Origin: Eggerthella sinensis
Lineage (GTDB): Bacteria; Actinomycetota; Coriobacteriia; Coriobacteriales; Eggerthellaceae
Direction of reading: 5' to 3'
Assembly (NCBI RefSeq): GCF_003339815.1
Contig: NZ_PPTT01000011.1
Coordinates: forward strand, 53,705-117,704
DNA: 64,000 nt
The notes under the pieces: generated by a model
What the model saw: the letters and a program-made list of their open reading frames with translations, nothing else
Told to the model about the DNA's origin: nothing
Databases searched by the model: none
Part shown: in pieces, positions 51,844-61,077 of the stretch
Position numbering within the stretch: position 1 is the first letter of the stretch
Layout of the letters: every line of letters begins with the position of its first letter
Made by a program: the position numbers and the translations under genes

Positions 51844-53499
51844 ATGCCAGAGAACACGCTGCTGCGCTATTTCTTTAGCTCCGGTTCAGAGGTCGACCCT
51901 GAGGATCGGTTCCATCTGAACCGGAAGACGCGCACACGGCGGCTCAAGGAAATATCGGATATCCTGCGGAAGCATCACTTCCTCAAGGGCTTCACGCCCG
52001 AGGCGTTCCGCGCCATGCTGGAGGATTTGGGCCCCAGCTTCGTGAAGATCGGCCAAACGCTGTCCACGCGCTCGGAGATTCTGCCGAAGGCGTACTGCGA
52101 CGAGCTGGAGAAGCTGCAGATGGAGTGCGATCCGCTGCCCTTCGACGTCATCCTCGCGGCGCTCGACGACATCTACGGCGATGCGCAGGGCGACGTGTTC
52201 GACGCCATCGACCCCACGCCGCTCGGCAGTGCCTCGCTTGCGCAGGTGCACAAGGCGCGCCTCGTCAGCGGCGAGACGGTGGCCGTGAAAATCCAGCGCC
52301 CCGGCGTGAAGGCCACCATGGCCCAGGATATCGACATCATGCGCATGGTGGCGCGTCATGCGGCGCGCTTCATGAAGGACGAGCAGATGCTCGACCTGCG
52401 CGACGTGGTGGAAGAGCTGTGGGCGACGTTCCTCGAGGAGACGGACTTCCAGCGCGAGGCGGCGAACCTCGAGGAGTTCGCACGCCTCAACGAGGACGTC
52501 GCGTTCATCGACTGCCCGAAGGTGTACACCGAGCTGTGCGGCGAATACGTGCTGGTGATGGAGTACATCGACGGCATCCCCATCCTGGCCGTCGACCGGC
52601 TGCGCGCTGCGGGCTACGACCTGTCCGAAATCGGCGAGAAGATCCTCGACAACTACGCCGAGCAGATCCTCGATCACGGCTTCTTCCACGCCGATCCGCA
52701 TCCCGGCAACCTGCTCATCCGCAACGGCAAGATCGTCTACATCGACCTCGGCATCATGGGCCGGCTCTCGCCGCGCGACCGCGCCGGATTCGGCAACATC
52801 ATCGAAGCGGTGGGCATGGAGAACGCGAGCGAGCTCAAGGACGCGCTCATGTCCTTCGCCATCGCGAAGGACAACTCGGCCATCGACCACACGCGGTTTT
52901 TGGCCGACCTCGACCTGTTGCTGAGCGACTACGGGTCGTGCGACGTGGCCGACATCGACATCGGCTCGTTCCTCAACGACATCCTCATGCTCACGCGCTC
53001 GTGCAAGGTGACCCTGCCGCCGTCCATCACGAGCGTGTCGCGCGGAATCGTCACGCTCGAGGGCACCATCGCGCCCTTCATCCCGAACGAGAACGTCGTG
53101 TCCATCATCAACGCGCACATCCAGCGCTCCAAGAGCAAAGGCGACGAGCTGGCCCAGGCCATGCAGGATCTCGCGCTCGCGCTGCGCTCGTCGTCGCGCG
53201 GCATGTTGGATGCCGCGCAGTATTCGGGCGAGACGCTCAAGATGCTCACGCGCGGGCAGCTCAAGATGAACATGGAAGTGCTCGGCAGCGAGGCGCCCCT
53301 GTCGAAGCTGGCGAAGATCATCAACCGCCTCACCATCGGCATCATCATCGCCGGCTTGTTCATCGGTTCGAGCATGCTGTCGCTGTCGTCCATGGAGCCG
53401 CGCCTGCTCGGCGTGCCGGTGCTCGCGTTCTTCGGCTACCTCGGCGCCGCCGTGCTGTCGGTCTGGGTGGTCATCGACATCAGCAAACGCAAGCTCTAG
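51844..53499 (+). CDS. ubiB: UbiB/ABC1 atypical kinase
   Basis: A 551-residue ADCK/UbiB-family protein. It shows the KxGQ motif (FVKIGQTLSTRSEILP), the Ala-rich nucleotide loop (LGSASLAQVHKA), the catalytic-loop equivalent HGFFHADPHPGNLL and DLGIMG. Two C-terminal helices (about 495-545) anchor it in the membrane. UbiB-like ATPases assist quinone or isoprenoid-lipid metabolism; here menaquinone would be the likely partner. Confidence 0.93.
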   Translation: MPENTLLRYFFSSGSEVDPEDRFHLNRKTRTRRLKEISDILRKHHFLKGFTPEAFRAMLEDLGPSFVKIGQTLSTRSEILPKAYCDELEKLQMECDPLPFDVILAALDDIYGDAQGDVFDAIDPTPLGSASLAQVHKARLVSGETVAVKIQRPGVKATMAQDIDIMRMVARHAARFMKDEQMLDLRDVVEELWATFLEETDFQREAANLEEFARLNEDVAFIDCPKVYTELCGEYVLVMEYIDGIPILAVDRLRAAGYDLSEIGEKILDNYAEQILDHGFFHADPHPGNLLIRNGKIVYIDLGIMGRLSPRDRAGFGNIIEAVGMENASELKDALMSFAIAKDNSAIDHTRFLADLDLLLSDYGSCDVADIDIGSFLNDILMLTRSCKVTLPPSITSVSRGIVTLEGTIAPFIPNENVVSIINAHIQRSKSKGDELAQAMQDLALALRSSSRGMLDAAQYSGETLKMLTRGQLKMNMEVLGSEAPLSKLAKIINRLTIGIIIAGLFIGSSMLSLSSMEPRLLGVPVLAFFGYLGAAVLSVWVVIDISKRKL

Positions 53500-53657
53500 C
53501 GGTTCCGCCGTTGCCCGCGCGTGTCAATATCCCCAGTTCACGCCCTCCGCAACCAATAATTGCGGAAAATTCCAACTGAAATTGGTCGCGCTCGCTTCTC
53601 CGCAACCGTAGTCTTTTGGGTACGCTATGATGAATGAAACGAGAAAGGCTACCCAAG

Positions 53658-54815
53658 ATGAACGTAGAGATCGCGCAACGCTTAGCAGACCGCCGCAAGC
53701 AGGCGGGGCTGTCGCAGGAAGCGCTCGCCGAGCAGCTAGGCGTGTCGCGACAGGCCGTGTCGAAGTGGGAGCGCTCGGAGTCGTCTCCCGACACGGACAA
53801 TCTCATCGCCCTCGCGCAGCTGTACGGCTTGTCGCTCGACGATTTGCTGTACGTGGATGACGAGATTCGCGATGACGTGACGTTCGAGGCCGCCGACCGC
53901 GCCTCCGAGCGCCAGGCCGAGCAAACGCCGCCTCCTGCGCCCGCCTCGCCAACCGACGCGGCAGCTGCGGCCGACGCGTCGGACGATTCCGAATCGGCTT
54001 CGTACGACAAGAAGAACAAGGTGCACATCGGCCCCGGCGGCATCCATGTGCTCGACGGCGACGACTACGTGCACGTGTCGTGGCGCGACGGCGTGCACGT
54101 GAAGGACTCCAAGAACGGCGAGGAAGTGCACGTGGGCTGGACCGGCATCCACGTGAAGGAGGGCACGCACGCCTCCGCCAAGAAGGCCAAGAAGCGCGAC
54201 GATGAGGGCAACGAGTTCGTCGTGGGCAACGACGGCGTGGTGATCAACGGCGAGCACTTCGACACCTGGCAGGACGCGCAGGCGCGCTACCATCATGGAT
54301 GGGACCGCGACGACGAGCGCTGGTACGAGCCGTGTGGCTACACGGTGCAGGGCGAACGCTTCGACACGATGGACGAGGCCCGCGCGAAGTACGGTCCCGA
54401 GGTGGGCAAGACCATCCCCGTGCGCAAGCACTACCTGCGCGAGTTCGAGAAGTCGTGGGTGAAGTTCCCGTACCCGCTCGTGGTGATCATCGTCTACCTG
54501 CTGCTCGGCATTCTCAACGGTGCCTGGGCCATGGGGTTGTTCCTGTTCCTCACCATCCCGCTGTACTACATGGTGGGTCACGCCATCGGGCGCAAGCGCA
54601 TCGCGCCGCTCGTCTCGGGGTCGTATCCCATCTTCGTGGTGGCCTGGTTCTGCTGGATGGCGTTCGTGCTCAATCAGCCGCATCCGGCTTGGGTGGCGTT
54701 CCTCACCATCCCCGTGGTGGAGTGGCTCGTGCACAGCCTGTCGCACTGGTGGCGCGACCGCAAGCGCCGCAAGAAGGACGCCGAGAACGCCCCCATCGAC
54801 GTCGACGCGAAGTAG
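53658..54815 (+). CDS. Membrane-anchored XRE-family regulator
   Basis: A 385-residue protein. Residues 4-58 are a Cro/CI helix-turn-helix (LADRRKQAGLSQEALAEQLG, SRQAVSKWERSESSP). After a disordered linker comes a run of short beta-type repeats with HIGPGGIHV, YVHVSWRDGVHV and VHVGWTGIHV (about 125-170), then further Gly/Asp-rich sequence and four hydrophobic helices (about 270-360). A DNA-binding head tethered to the membrane suggests an envelope sensor. ATG 53658 was chosen over 53634. Confidence 0.82.
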   Translation: MNVEIAQRLADRRKQAGLSQEALAEQLGVSRQAVSKWERSESSPDTDNLIALAQLYGLSLDDLLYVDDEIRDDVTFEAADRASERQAEQTPPPAPASPTDAAAAADASDDSESASYDKKNKVHIGPGGIHVLDGDDYVHVSWRDGVHVKDSKNGEEVHVGWTGIHVKEGTHASAKKAKKRDDEGNEFVVGNDGVVINGEHFDTWQDAQARYHHGWDRDDERWYEPCGYTVQGERFDTMDEARAKYGPEVGKTIPVRKHYLREFEKSWVKFPYPLVVIIVYLLLGILNGAWAMGLFLFLTIPLYYMVGHAIGRKRIAPLVSGSYPIFVVAWFCWMAFVLNQPHPAWVAFLTIPVVEWLVHSLSHWWRDRKRRKKDAENAPIDVDAK

Positions 54816-54851
54816 CGCGCACCGAGCATTCAAAACCGAACGAGCACGCCG

Positions 54852-54875
54852 GGCGGGCCGCAGCAGCGGCCCGCC
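54852..54875 (+). terminator. Intrinsic terminator of the XRE gene
   Basis: GGCGGGCCGC (54852-54861) and GCGGCCCGCC (54866-54875) with an AGCA loop are followed by TTT. Confidence 0.8.
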
Positions 54876-54963
54876 TTTGCGTGGGCGCCGTTGAGCAATA
54901 CGGGGCGGTTGGCGTACAATGGGCCGCAGGGGAGTCATCGGTTGCAGGGGGAGCGTCCGACTC

Positions 54964-55866
54964 ATGGTCAGTTCGTACATCGCGTGGTACCTCTTTTTCG
55001 CAGGCGCGGGAGGCGGCGCGTTTCTGCTGGGCTCGTTCGTGGACTTCGCGCTGCGCGTGAGCGACCGGCCGTGGCTGCGCTATGCGAGCTCGGTGACCGA
55101 TGCGGGCCTGCTTGCAGGCCCGGTGCTCGTGGCGCTGGGCGCCGTGTTCCTCACGCTTGATCTGGGCGCGCCCGATCAGGCCTTCCGCTTGTTCTTCACC
55201 CCGTCGGGCAGCTTGCTGTCGGCGGGCGCGTGGTCGATCGCGCTGTTTTGCCTGGCCGCGTTCGGCGCTTTCCTGCTGGGTTTCGTGGACGGCGGCTCGG
55301 GCGTGCGCGTCGTCGAGACCGCGCTCAGTGTGGTGGCCACGCTGCTGGCGGTGTTCGTGGTGGGCTACGCCGGCGTGTTCCTGTCGCTCTATCCGGCGGT
55401 GCCGTTCCTCAACACGCCGCTCGTCCCGGTGCTGTTCGTCGCCTCGGCGCTGGCGACGGGAGCGGCCGCGCTCACGGTGATCGGCTTCTTCCGTTCGATG
55501 GGCGACGAGGTGGCCGAGGGCCTCGACAGCCTGCTGCGGCTCGACATGGCGCTCGTTGCAGTGGAGGCGCTGGCGGTCGCGGGCTTCGTGGCGGTCTCCC
55601 TGCTGGGCGACCCGGAGGCCGCGCGCTCGGCGCGTCAGCTGCTGTCGGGCTCGTCCTCCATGCTGTTCTGGCTGGGCGTCGTGGTGGCGGGGCTCGTGAT
55701 CCCGCTGTCGGTGGACGCGGTGTGCCTGCGCGCGCCGAACCCCGTCGTGCTGGCGGTGGGGGCGGCCGGTACGCTTGTGGGCGGCGCGTGCCTGCGCTTC
55801 GCGCTGCTCATGGCGGCGCAGCGGTTCTGCCTTGCGGGCATGGGCGTGCTCGCGTTCTGGATGTAG
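54964..55866 (+). CDS. NrfD/PsrC-type membrane subunit
   Basis: A 300-residue protein with eight to nine helices. The N-terminus IAWYLFFAGAGGGAFLLGS is the standard NrfD opening. Such subunits exchange electrons between quinones and a ferredoxin-like subunit of molybdoenzyme complexes. No partner lies adjacent; the nearest is the molybdenum/ferredoxin pair at 57612-60968 on the same strand. The ATG at 54964 lacks a strong ribosome site (GGGAGCG). Confidence 0.85.
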   Translation: MVSSYIAWYLFFAGAGGGAFLLGSFVDFALRVSDRPWLRYASSVTDAGLLAGPVLVALGAVFLTLDLGAPDQAFRLFFTPSGSLLSAGAWSIALFCLAAFGAFLLGFVDGGSGVRVVETALSVVATLLAVFVVGYAGVFLSLYPAVPFLNTPLVPVLFVASALATGAAALTVIGFFRSMGDEVAEGLDSLLRLDMALVAVEALAVAGFVAVSLLGDPEAARSARQLLSGSSSMLFWLGVVVAGLVIPLSVDAVCLRAPNPVVLAVGAAGTLVGGACLRFALLMAAQRFCLAGMGVLAFWM

Positions 55867-55880
55867 CGCACCTGTCATTG

Positions 55881-55907
55881 CGATATGTGATACTATGACA
55901 ATCACTA
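55881..55907 (+). promoter_or_regulatory. Extended -10 promoter with a possibly leaderless start
   Basis: TGATACTAT (55888-55896) matches an extended -10 box. A transcript would start near 55903-55907, right at the ATG of the GntR gene, where no ribosome site is present. This suggests leaderless translation. Confidence 0.45.
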
Positions 55908-56335
55908 TGATTGAAAAGACCATCGAAAAAGAAGTCGCGTTCGACGCCATGGGCTCGTTTCAAGTGGACGAGAAGAGCGGCGTGCCCCTGTGGATTCAGA
56001 TCCGCAAGCGCCTCGTGTTCCTCATCACCTCGGGAAAGTACGAGCGCGGCGAGCGTTTGCCGTCGGTGCGCGAGCTGTCCGTGCAGCTGGGCGTGAACTA
56101 CAACACCATCAACAAGGTGTATCAGGACCTCGAGCGGGACGGCTACATCTTCACGAAGCGCGGGCGCGGCACGTACGTGTCGGACCTTAAGAACGTCGAC
56201 CTGTCGGCCATCGGCCAGGACGTCGAGGCGCTTGCGGTGGATTTCGTGCAGCAGGCGCTGGCGAAGGGCATGACGCCCGAGGATATTCATGACCTGGTGA
56301 GCGAACAGATTTTGCTCCTGGGAGGGCACGCGTAG
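55907..56335 (+). CDS. YtrA-type GntR-family regulator
   Basis: About 142 residues. A winged helix typical of the GntR family (LPSVRELSVQLGVNYNTINKVYQDLERDGYI split over about 57-88) is followed by a short helical tail, as in the YtrA subfamily. These repress small membrane or ABC operons. The slipin gene follows at 33 bases and is the likely target with itself. ATG 55895, 55907 and 55949 are all in frame. Confidence 0.85.
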   Translation: MIEKTIEKEVAFDAMGSFQVDEKSGVPLWIQIRKRLVFLITSGKYERGERLPSVRELSVQLGVNYNTINKVYQDLERDGYIFTKRGRGTYVSDLKNVDLSAIGQDVEALAVDFVQQALAKGMTPEDIHDLVSEQILLLGGHA

Positions 56336-56368
56336 GGGACGCGTCCCGAGGGCAGCGGGGGAGCCATC

Positions 56369-57292
56369 GTGCGAAGCAGATCGAAGCGAATCGAAGAGAA
56401 GCGGGCGGAAGCCGCGACGCAGCCCATAGGCATGACTGCGCCCGTCGGCCGCAAGACCTCGCGCAACAGCGTGTACCTGTTCGCGGCCTCGCTGTTCCTC
56501 ATCGTGGCCGGCGGCATCCTGGCGCTGTTCTGGAGCGTGCTCACCTCGGCCGTGGTCATCGCCGCGGTAGTGGCGGGTTTCGTCGTGGCGTTCAGTATCC
56601 GCATCGCGCCGCAGTGGGAGCGCGTCGTGGTGCTGCGCCTGGGCAACTTCAACCGCATCGCCGGGCCGGGCCTCTACTTTGTCATCCCCGTGATCGAGCA
56701 CGCCACCGCCCACATCGACCAGCGCATGATCACCACGCCGTTCACGGCCGAGGAAGCGCTCACGGCCGACCTCGTGCCGCTCGACATCGACGCCGTGCTG
56801 TTCTGGATGGTGTGGAATCCCAAGGATGCGTGCGTCGAGGTGGAGGACTACGCGTCGGCCATCTGGTGGGCCGCGCAGACGGCCCTGCGCGACGCCGTCG
56901 GCCGCATCAACCTGGCCGAGGTCGCCACGCGCCGCGAGCAGATCGACAGCGAGATCAAGGAAATCCTCGACGAGAAAACGCGCTCGTGGGGCATCTCGGT
57001 CGTGTCGGTTGAAATCCGCGACATCGCCATCCCCAAGGAACTGCAGGACGCCATGTCGAAGGAAGCGCAGGCCGAGCGCGAGCGCAATGCGCGCCTGCTG
57101 CTCGCCGAAATCGAGAAGGACATCTCCGAGATGTTCGTCGACGCGGCGGCCGTCTACGACCGCAACGACAAGGCGCTCCAACTCCGTACGATGAACCTCA
57201 TCTACGAGAGCGTGAAGGAGAAGGGCGGTCTCGTGATCGCCCCCAGCGCCTTCGGCGAGGCTTTCAACAACATCGAGGGCTTCTTGAAGTAG
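56369..57292 (+). CDS. Slipin (SPFH/stomatin-like protein)
   Basis: A 307-residue protein with two N-terminal membrane helices (about 38-80) and an SPFH domain: WERVVVLRLGNFNRIAGPGL, then IDQRMITTPFTAEEALTADLV, and the closing coiled-coil SKEAQAERERNARLLLAEIEKD. Slipins organise membrane microdomains and are often paired with NfeD proteases, none of which is visible here. GTG start at 56369 after GGGGGAG. Confidence 0.9.
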   Translation: MRSRSKRIEEKRAEAATQPIGMTAPVGRKTSRNSVYLFAASLFLIVAGGILALFWSVLTSAVVIAAVVAGFVVAFSIRIAPQWERVVVLRLGNFNRIAGPGLYFVIPVIEHATAHIDQRMITTPFTAEEALTADLVPLDIDAVLFWMVWNPKDACVEVEDYASAIWWAAQTALRDAVGRINLAEVATRREQIDSEIKEILDEKTRSWGISVVSVEIRDIAIPKELQDAMSKEAQAERERNARLLLAEIEKDISEMFVDAAAVYDRNDKALQLRTMNLIYESVKEKGGLVIAPSAFGEAFNNIEGFLK

Positions 57293-57364
57293 CGTCCCGC
57301 AGCGCCGCGGACCGACATGCCGTGCGCGGGGAGCCCGTCACAGCCGCCTGGGAAGCTAGAACAA

Positions 57365-57382
57365 ATGTTTCACGTGAAACAT
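57365..57382. other. parS-like palindrome, copy 3
   Basis: TGTTTCACGTGAAACA (57366-57381), an exact parS consensus, extended by one base pair to 18 bp. Unlike the other two copies it has no longer palindromic arms and does not sit right at a gene end. Confidence 0.65.
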
Positions 57383-57505
57383 CCGAAGAAGGGAAGCCCG
57401 TAGTCTCCCGCATTCCATCCCGCGTTCAACCCGGCGCTCTGTCCCCCTTGCTCCATCCCTCCCTCCACCATGCTCAAGATAGAATAATCCCAGTGATTGA
57501 CTGTC

Positions 57506-57521
57506 ATAGAGTAATAGAGTA
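57506..57521. repeat. Tandem 8-bp repeat in the molybdoenzyme promoter
   Basis: ATAGAGTA occurs twice head to tail. It lies about 90 bases upstream of the molybdoenzyme start. Confidence 0.55.
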
Positions 57522-57611
57522 CCTTGACAGCAGACACTAAGCGGTGTCGGAGGGGCAGCCGCTGGAGTTGAACGGGTGCCCTCGTAGACGAGGCGTGAAG
57601 GGGGTAGCACC

Positions 57612-60341
57612 ATGAGCGGAGACGGCAAGGGTATCAGCCGGAGGGGTTTCGTAGCGGGTGCGGGAGCAACCGCACTGGGCGTGGGGCTTGCGGGCGGCGT
57701 CGCTGGATGCGCGCCGGGCAAGGAGCAGGAACCCGAGCAAGCAGCAGGCGTCGAAAAAACCGCCTATGATCCCAACGCAGGCGAGTGGATTCCCACCACC
57801 TGCAACATGTGCTTCAACAACTGTTCCATCAAGGCGCACGTGATCGATGGCGTGGTGGTGGAGTTGACGGGCAACCCGGAGAGCTCCATCGGCCGTGGGC
57901 ACATCTGCGGCAAGGGTGCCGCGGGCATCATGCAGCTCTACGATCCCAATCGCATCACGAAGCCGATGAAGCGCACCAACCCCAAGAAGGGCTTCGACGA
58001 AGACCCCGGTTGGGAAGAGATCAGCTGGGACGAAGCGTACAACCTGGTAGACGAGCACGTGAAGGCGGCCATCGAGCGCAGCGGCCCGCATGCCGTCACC
58101 GGCATGTCCATGGTGGCCAGCCAGATCGGCTCGCTGGTGCGCCACACGGCGCTCGGCGTCATCTACGGCAACGCCGAGGGAAGCTGCTCGGACATCTGCG
58201 GTGCCGGCATCCATCAGATCGAGTATCTGCTCACGGGCACGGGCAACGCGCGTCCCGATTACACCAACTGCAACTACGTTCTGCAGTTCGGAACCAACGC
58301 CGGCACGGCCACGCGCCACGGCTTCAACATGACCGTCGAGCCCTTCGCCGAGCGTCGCAAGAACGGCTTGCGCCACGTGGTGTTCGACCCGCATATGGGC
58401 GCTGCGGGCGAGAAGGCCGACCTGTGGGTGCCCATCCGTCCCGGCACCGATGCCGCCGCGGCCCTCGCTATCGCCTACGTGCTCGTCCACGAGGAGAGCC
58501 TCATCGACGTCGAGTTCCTCACGAACCGCACCAACGGCCCGTCCCTGGTCGATCTCGAAACCAAGCGCATCGTCTTCGACGAGAAGACCGGGCATGCGCT
58601 GTACATGGATTCCGACGGCGCTGCGAAGCCGTACGACACGTGCAGCGCTCCCCAACTCGAGGGTACGTTCGAGGTGGACGGAAAGCAGTGCTCCACGGGC
58701 TTCACGCTGTACAAAGAGCACCTTGAGACGTACACGCCCGAGTACCAAGAGCCGATAACCACGGTTCCCGCGGCCACCATCCGCCAGATCGCCAAAGAGT
58801 TGGGAGAGGCTGCCTGCATCGGCCAGACCACGGAGGTCGAGGGCGTGAAGCTGCCGTACCGTCCCGCCGCCGTCGATGCCTTCTCCGGCGTCACGCGTCA
58901 CAAGCACGCGTTCCACAGCTGCTGGGCCGTGCTGAGCCTGAACAACCTCATCGGCGCGACGAACTCCGTTGGCGGGTTCTGCGGCTTCGACCCCATCTGC
59001 AACGGCTGGGCCGACGGCAACCCGAACATGGCATGGCGTCCCGGCATCTGGGAGCCCGAAGGCCTCATCGACTGCGCCGGCCTGCTGCTCGCGTTCCCGA
59101 ACTCCTATTACAAGAAGGTATACGAGAGCGATTACACGCCCACCACCATGGGCATGATGGAGCTCCAGCCCATTTCCGAGGATAACCACTTCGAGCACAT
59201 CGCCCAAGCTCATCCCGACTTGTACCACACGCAGGCGGCCGAAGTGGCCCTGTGCTATGCGTGCAACCCGCTCAAGTGGTGGGGCAACTACGACGAGCAG
59301 GCCGAGATCTTCAAGAATTACGAGTACGTGGTGGGCATCGACATGTTCTTGAACGAGTCGTCCTACTTCTACGACGTGTTCCTGCCCGAATGCTGCTATC
59401 TGGAGCGCACCGAGCCGCTGCCCCATGCGGCGGGCAACCACCGCGTTATCGGCGGCATGGGCAACCCGTGGACCGTTCCCGTGTGGCAGAAGGTGGTCGA
59501 GCCCAAGGACGACGCGCCCTCCAGCTGGCAGCTGTTCGGCGAATTGGCCAGCCGCGCCGGAAAGAATGCCGAGTTCATCGCCACGCTCAACGGCATGTTC
59601 CGCGTGAAGGAGGAGTACTCGGTGCCCCTGGACCAGAAGCTTGACGTGGAAGCGTTCGCCGATTCCATCCTGAAATCCAACATCGACGCCGACCACGACT
59701 TCGCATGGCTGAAGGAGCACGGCGTGTACGATCACCCGCGCACGGTGGACGAAGTGTACATCTGGGCGAACGGCGATCCGGGCCGCGTGCCGCTGTACTT
59801 CGACTTCATGCTGGAAGCGAAGGAGAAGGTGGAAGCCAAGGCCGCCGAGTTGGGAATTCCTTGGGAAACCGACGACTACCAGGCGCTGCCCGACTGGAAG
59901 CCCGGCTGCGGATACGAGGTGGCCGACCCCGACTTCGACATCCTGCCCGTGTACTACACCGATGCCATCAACACCGATTCGTGGCTGATGGAGAATCCGT
60001 TCATCAACGAGATCAACGAAGAGAACCCCTACGGCTACACCATCGAGATCAATGCGACCACGGCGCAGGCGAAGGGGCTCGCCAACGGCGACAAGGTGAA
60101 GCTCGTCACCGCCGACGGCGTGTCGGTGGAGGGCGTGCTGGCAACGTCTGAGGGCGTGCATGCCGAATGCGTGGGCGTCATCGGCGGCCATTGGGGCTCG
60201 AAGTCGGCCTACATGCCCATCGCGAAGGACAAGGGCGTTCCCATCGTGCACCTGATTCCCGGTCAGACTCCCGACCGCATGGACCATGTGTGCTCGGCGT
60301 TCGACCAGTGCATTCGTGTCAAGCTCGAGAAGATCGCGTAA
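57612..60341 (+). CDS. Tat-exported molybdopterin oxidoreductase, DMSO-reductase family
   Basis: A 909-residue catalytic subunit binding bis-MGD. The signal is twin-arginine (SRRGFV, residues 9-14) with a possible lipobox (VAGC, Cys33). A [4Fe-4S] site is made by Cys64, Cys67, Cys71 and Cys99. The segment GNAEGSCSDICGAGIH (about 187-202) is where the Mo ligand lies, so Cys is likely. The C-terminal MGD domain includes INATTAQAKGLANGD. Its closest kin are the Eggerthella-type reductases and acetylene-hydratase-like enzymes; the substrate is unknown. The ferredoxin subunit follows at 15 bases. Confidence 0.92.
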   Translation: MSGDGKGISRRGFVAGAGATALGVGLAGGVAGCAPGKEQEPEQAAGVEKTAYDPNAGEWIPTTCNMCFNNCSIKAHVIDGVVVELTGNPESSIGRGHICGKGAAGIMQLYDPNRITKPMKRTNPKKGFDEDPGWEEISWDEAYNLVDEHVKAAIERSGPHAVTGMSMVASQIGSLVRHTALGVIYGNAEGSCSDICGAGIHQIEYLLTGTGNARPDYTNCNYVLQFGTNAGTATRHGFNMTVEPFAERRKNGLRHVVFDPHMGAAGEKADLWVPIRPGTDAAAALAIAYVLVHEESLIDVEFLTNRTNGPSLVDLETKRIVFDEKTGHALYMDSDGAAKPYDTCSAPQLEGTFEVDGKQCSTGFTLYKEHLETYTPEYQEPITTVPAATIRQIAKELGEAACIGQTTEVEGVKLPYRPAAVDAFSGVTRHKHAFHSCWAVLSLNNLIGATNSVGGFCGFDPICNGWADGNPNMAWRPGIWEPEGLIDCAGLLLAFPNSYYKKVYESDYTPTTMGMMELQPISEDNHFEHIAQAHPDLYHTQAAEVALCYACNPLKWWGNYDEQAEIFKNYEYVVGIDMFLNESSYFYDVFLPECCYLERTEPLPHAAGNHRVIGGMGNPWTVPVWQKVVEPKDDAPSSWQLFGELASRAGKNAEFIATLNGMFRVKEEYSVPLDQKLDVEAFADSILKSNIDADHDFAWLKEHGVYDHPRTVDEVYIWANGDPGRVPLYFDFMLEAKEKVEAKAAELGIPWETDDYQALPDWKPGCGYEVADPDFDILPVYYTDAINTDSWLMENPFINEINEENPYGYTIEINATTAQAKGLANGDKVKLVTADGVSVEGVLATSEGVHAECVGVIGGHWGSKSAYMPIAKDKGVPIVHLIPGQTPDRMDHVCSAFDQCIRVKLEKIA

Positions 60342-60356
60342 GGGGAGGAGTGAATC

Positions 60357-60968
60357 ATGACGTATGGAATGCTGATCGATCTTAAGAAATGCGTGGGCTG
60401 CCACGCGTGTGCCGTGGCGTGCAAGGAGGCGCACGGCACCCCTCCGGGAGTTACGCGCTCCCACGTCAAGCGCGAGTTTGAGGGTGAGTACCCGCATGCG
60501 GTGAAGCACGTGGTTCCCATGCTGTGCATGCATTGCGAGAATCCGCCGTGCGTGGAGGTGTGTCCCACCGAGGGCGCCACGTACAAGCGCGAGGACGGCA
60601 TCGTGGTGGTGGACAAGGAGAAGTGCATCGGGTGCAAGTCTTGCATCATGGCCTGCCCTTACGGCGCGCGATACTACCGCGAGACCGAGGACGGCTACTT
60701 CGGCTCCGAGCTCAACGAGTACGAGGCCGTCATGTATCCCACCATGCCGCAGGGCCGCGTGGACAAGTGCACCTTCTGCGTCGAACGCATCGACGCGGGC
60801 AACAACGAGCCGCAGGCCTGTGTGGCGGCGTGCCCGGCTGGCGCCCGCGTGTTCGGCGACCTTGAGACGCTCAAGAAGCAGGCGGAAGCTGACGACGGGT
60901 TCCAGCTGCTGCCCGAATCGAACACGAACCCCTCGGTCTGGTACACCCCGAGCACGGTGAACGCCTAG
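60357..60968 (+). CDS. Four-cluster ferredoxin subunit of the molybdoenzyme
   Basis: A 203-residue DmsB/PsrB-like protein with 16 Cys in four binding groups: CVGCHACAVAC, CMHCENPPCVEVC, CIGCKSCIMAC and CTFC with CVAACPAGA. It carries electrons between a membrane subunit and the molybdenum centre. The ATG at 60357 follows AGGGGAGGAG. With no export signal it would be carried out by the catalytic subunit's Tat signal. Confidence 0.95.
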   Translation: MTYGMLIDLKKCVGCHACAVACKEAHGTPPGVTRSHVKREFEGEYPHAVKHVVPMLCMHCENPPCVEVCPTEGATYKREDGIVVVDKEKCIGCKSCIMACPYGARYYRETEDGYFGSELNEYEAVMYPTMPQGRVDKCTFCVERIDAGNNEPQACVAACPAGARVFGDLETLKKQAEADDGFQLLPESNTNPSVWYTPSTVNA

Positions 60969-61001
60969 CGCCTCACCTGCAACGACCTTCCCTCCCTCCC
61001 C

Positions 61002-61032
61002 GGATGGCGGCCCGCGTGCCGGGCCGCCATCC
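61002..61032. terminator. Hairpin between the ferredoxin and FdhD genes
   Basis: GGATGGCGGCCCG (61002-61014) pairs with CGGGCCGCCATCC (61020-61032). A second small hairpin (GTGCGCC/GGCGCAC) follows. Neither has a T tract, so partial read-through into fdhD is possible. Confidence 0.55.
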
Positions 61033-61077
61033 ACCCGTGCGCCGCAGCGGCGCACGGCACGACGAAAGGGGCGCCCT

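Larger units (their letters stand above)
57293..57611. promoter_or_regulatory. Leader region of the molybdoenzyme operon
   Basis: No gene is seen in these 319 bases. They hold the third parS-like palindrome (57365-57382) and a tandem ATAGAGTA repeat (57506-57521) flanked by TTGACT (57497-57502) and TTGACA (57524-57529). A binding site for an activator and promoter are likely here, but the -10 is unclear. Confidence 0.5.

Noticed and set aside
55055..55190. Possible separate small gene upstream in the NrfD region
   Set aside because: Alternative frames there are shadows of NrfD and lack ribosome sites.
57537..61055. Very long open frame on the minus strand opposite the molybdoenzyme operon
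   Set aside because: No ribosome site or domain; the plus strand encodes clear molybdopterin and ferredoxin subunits.
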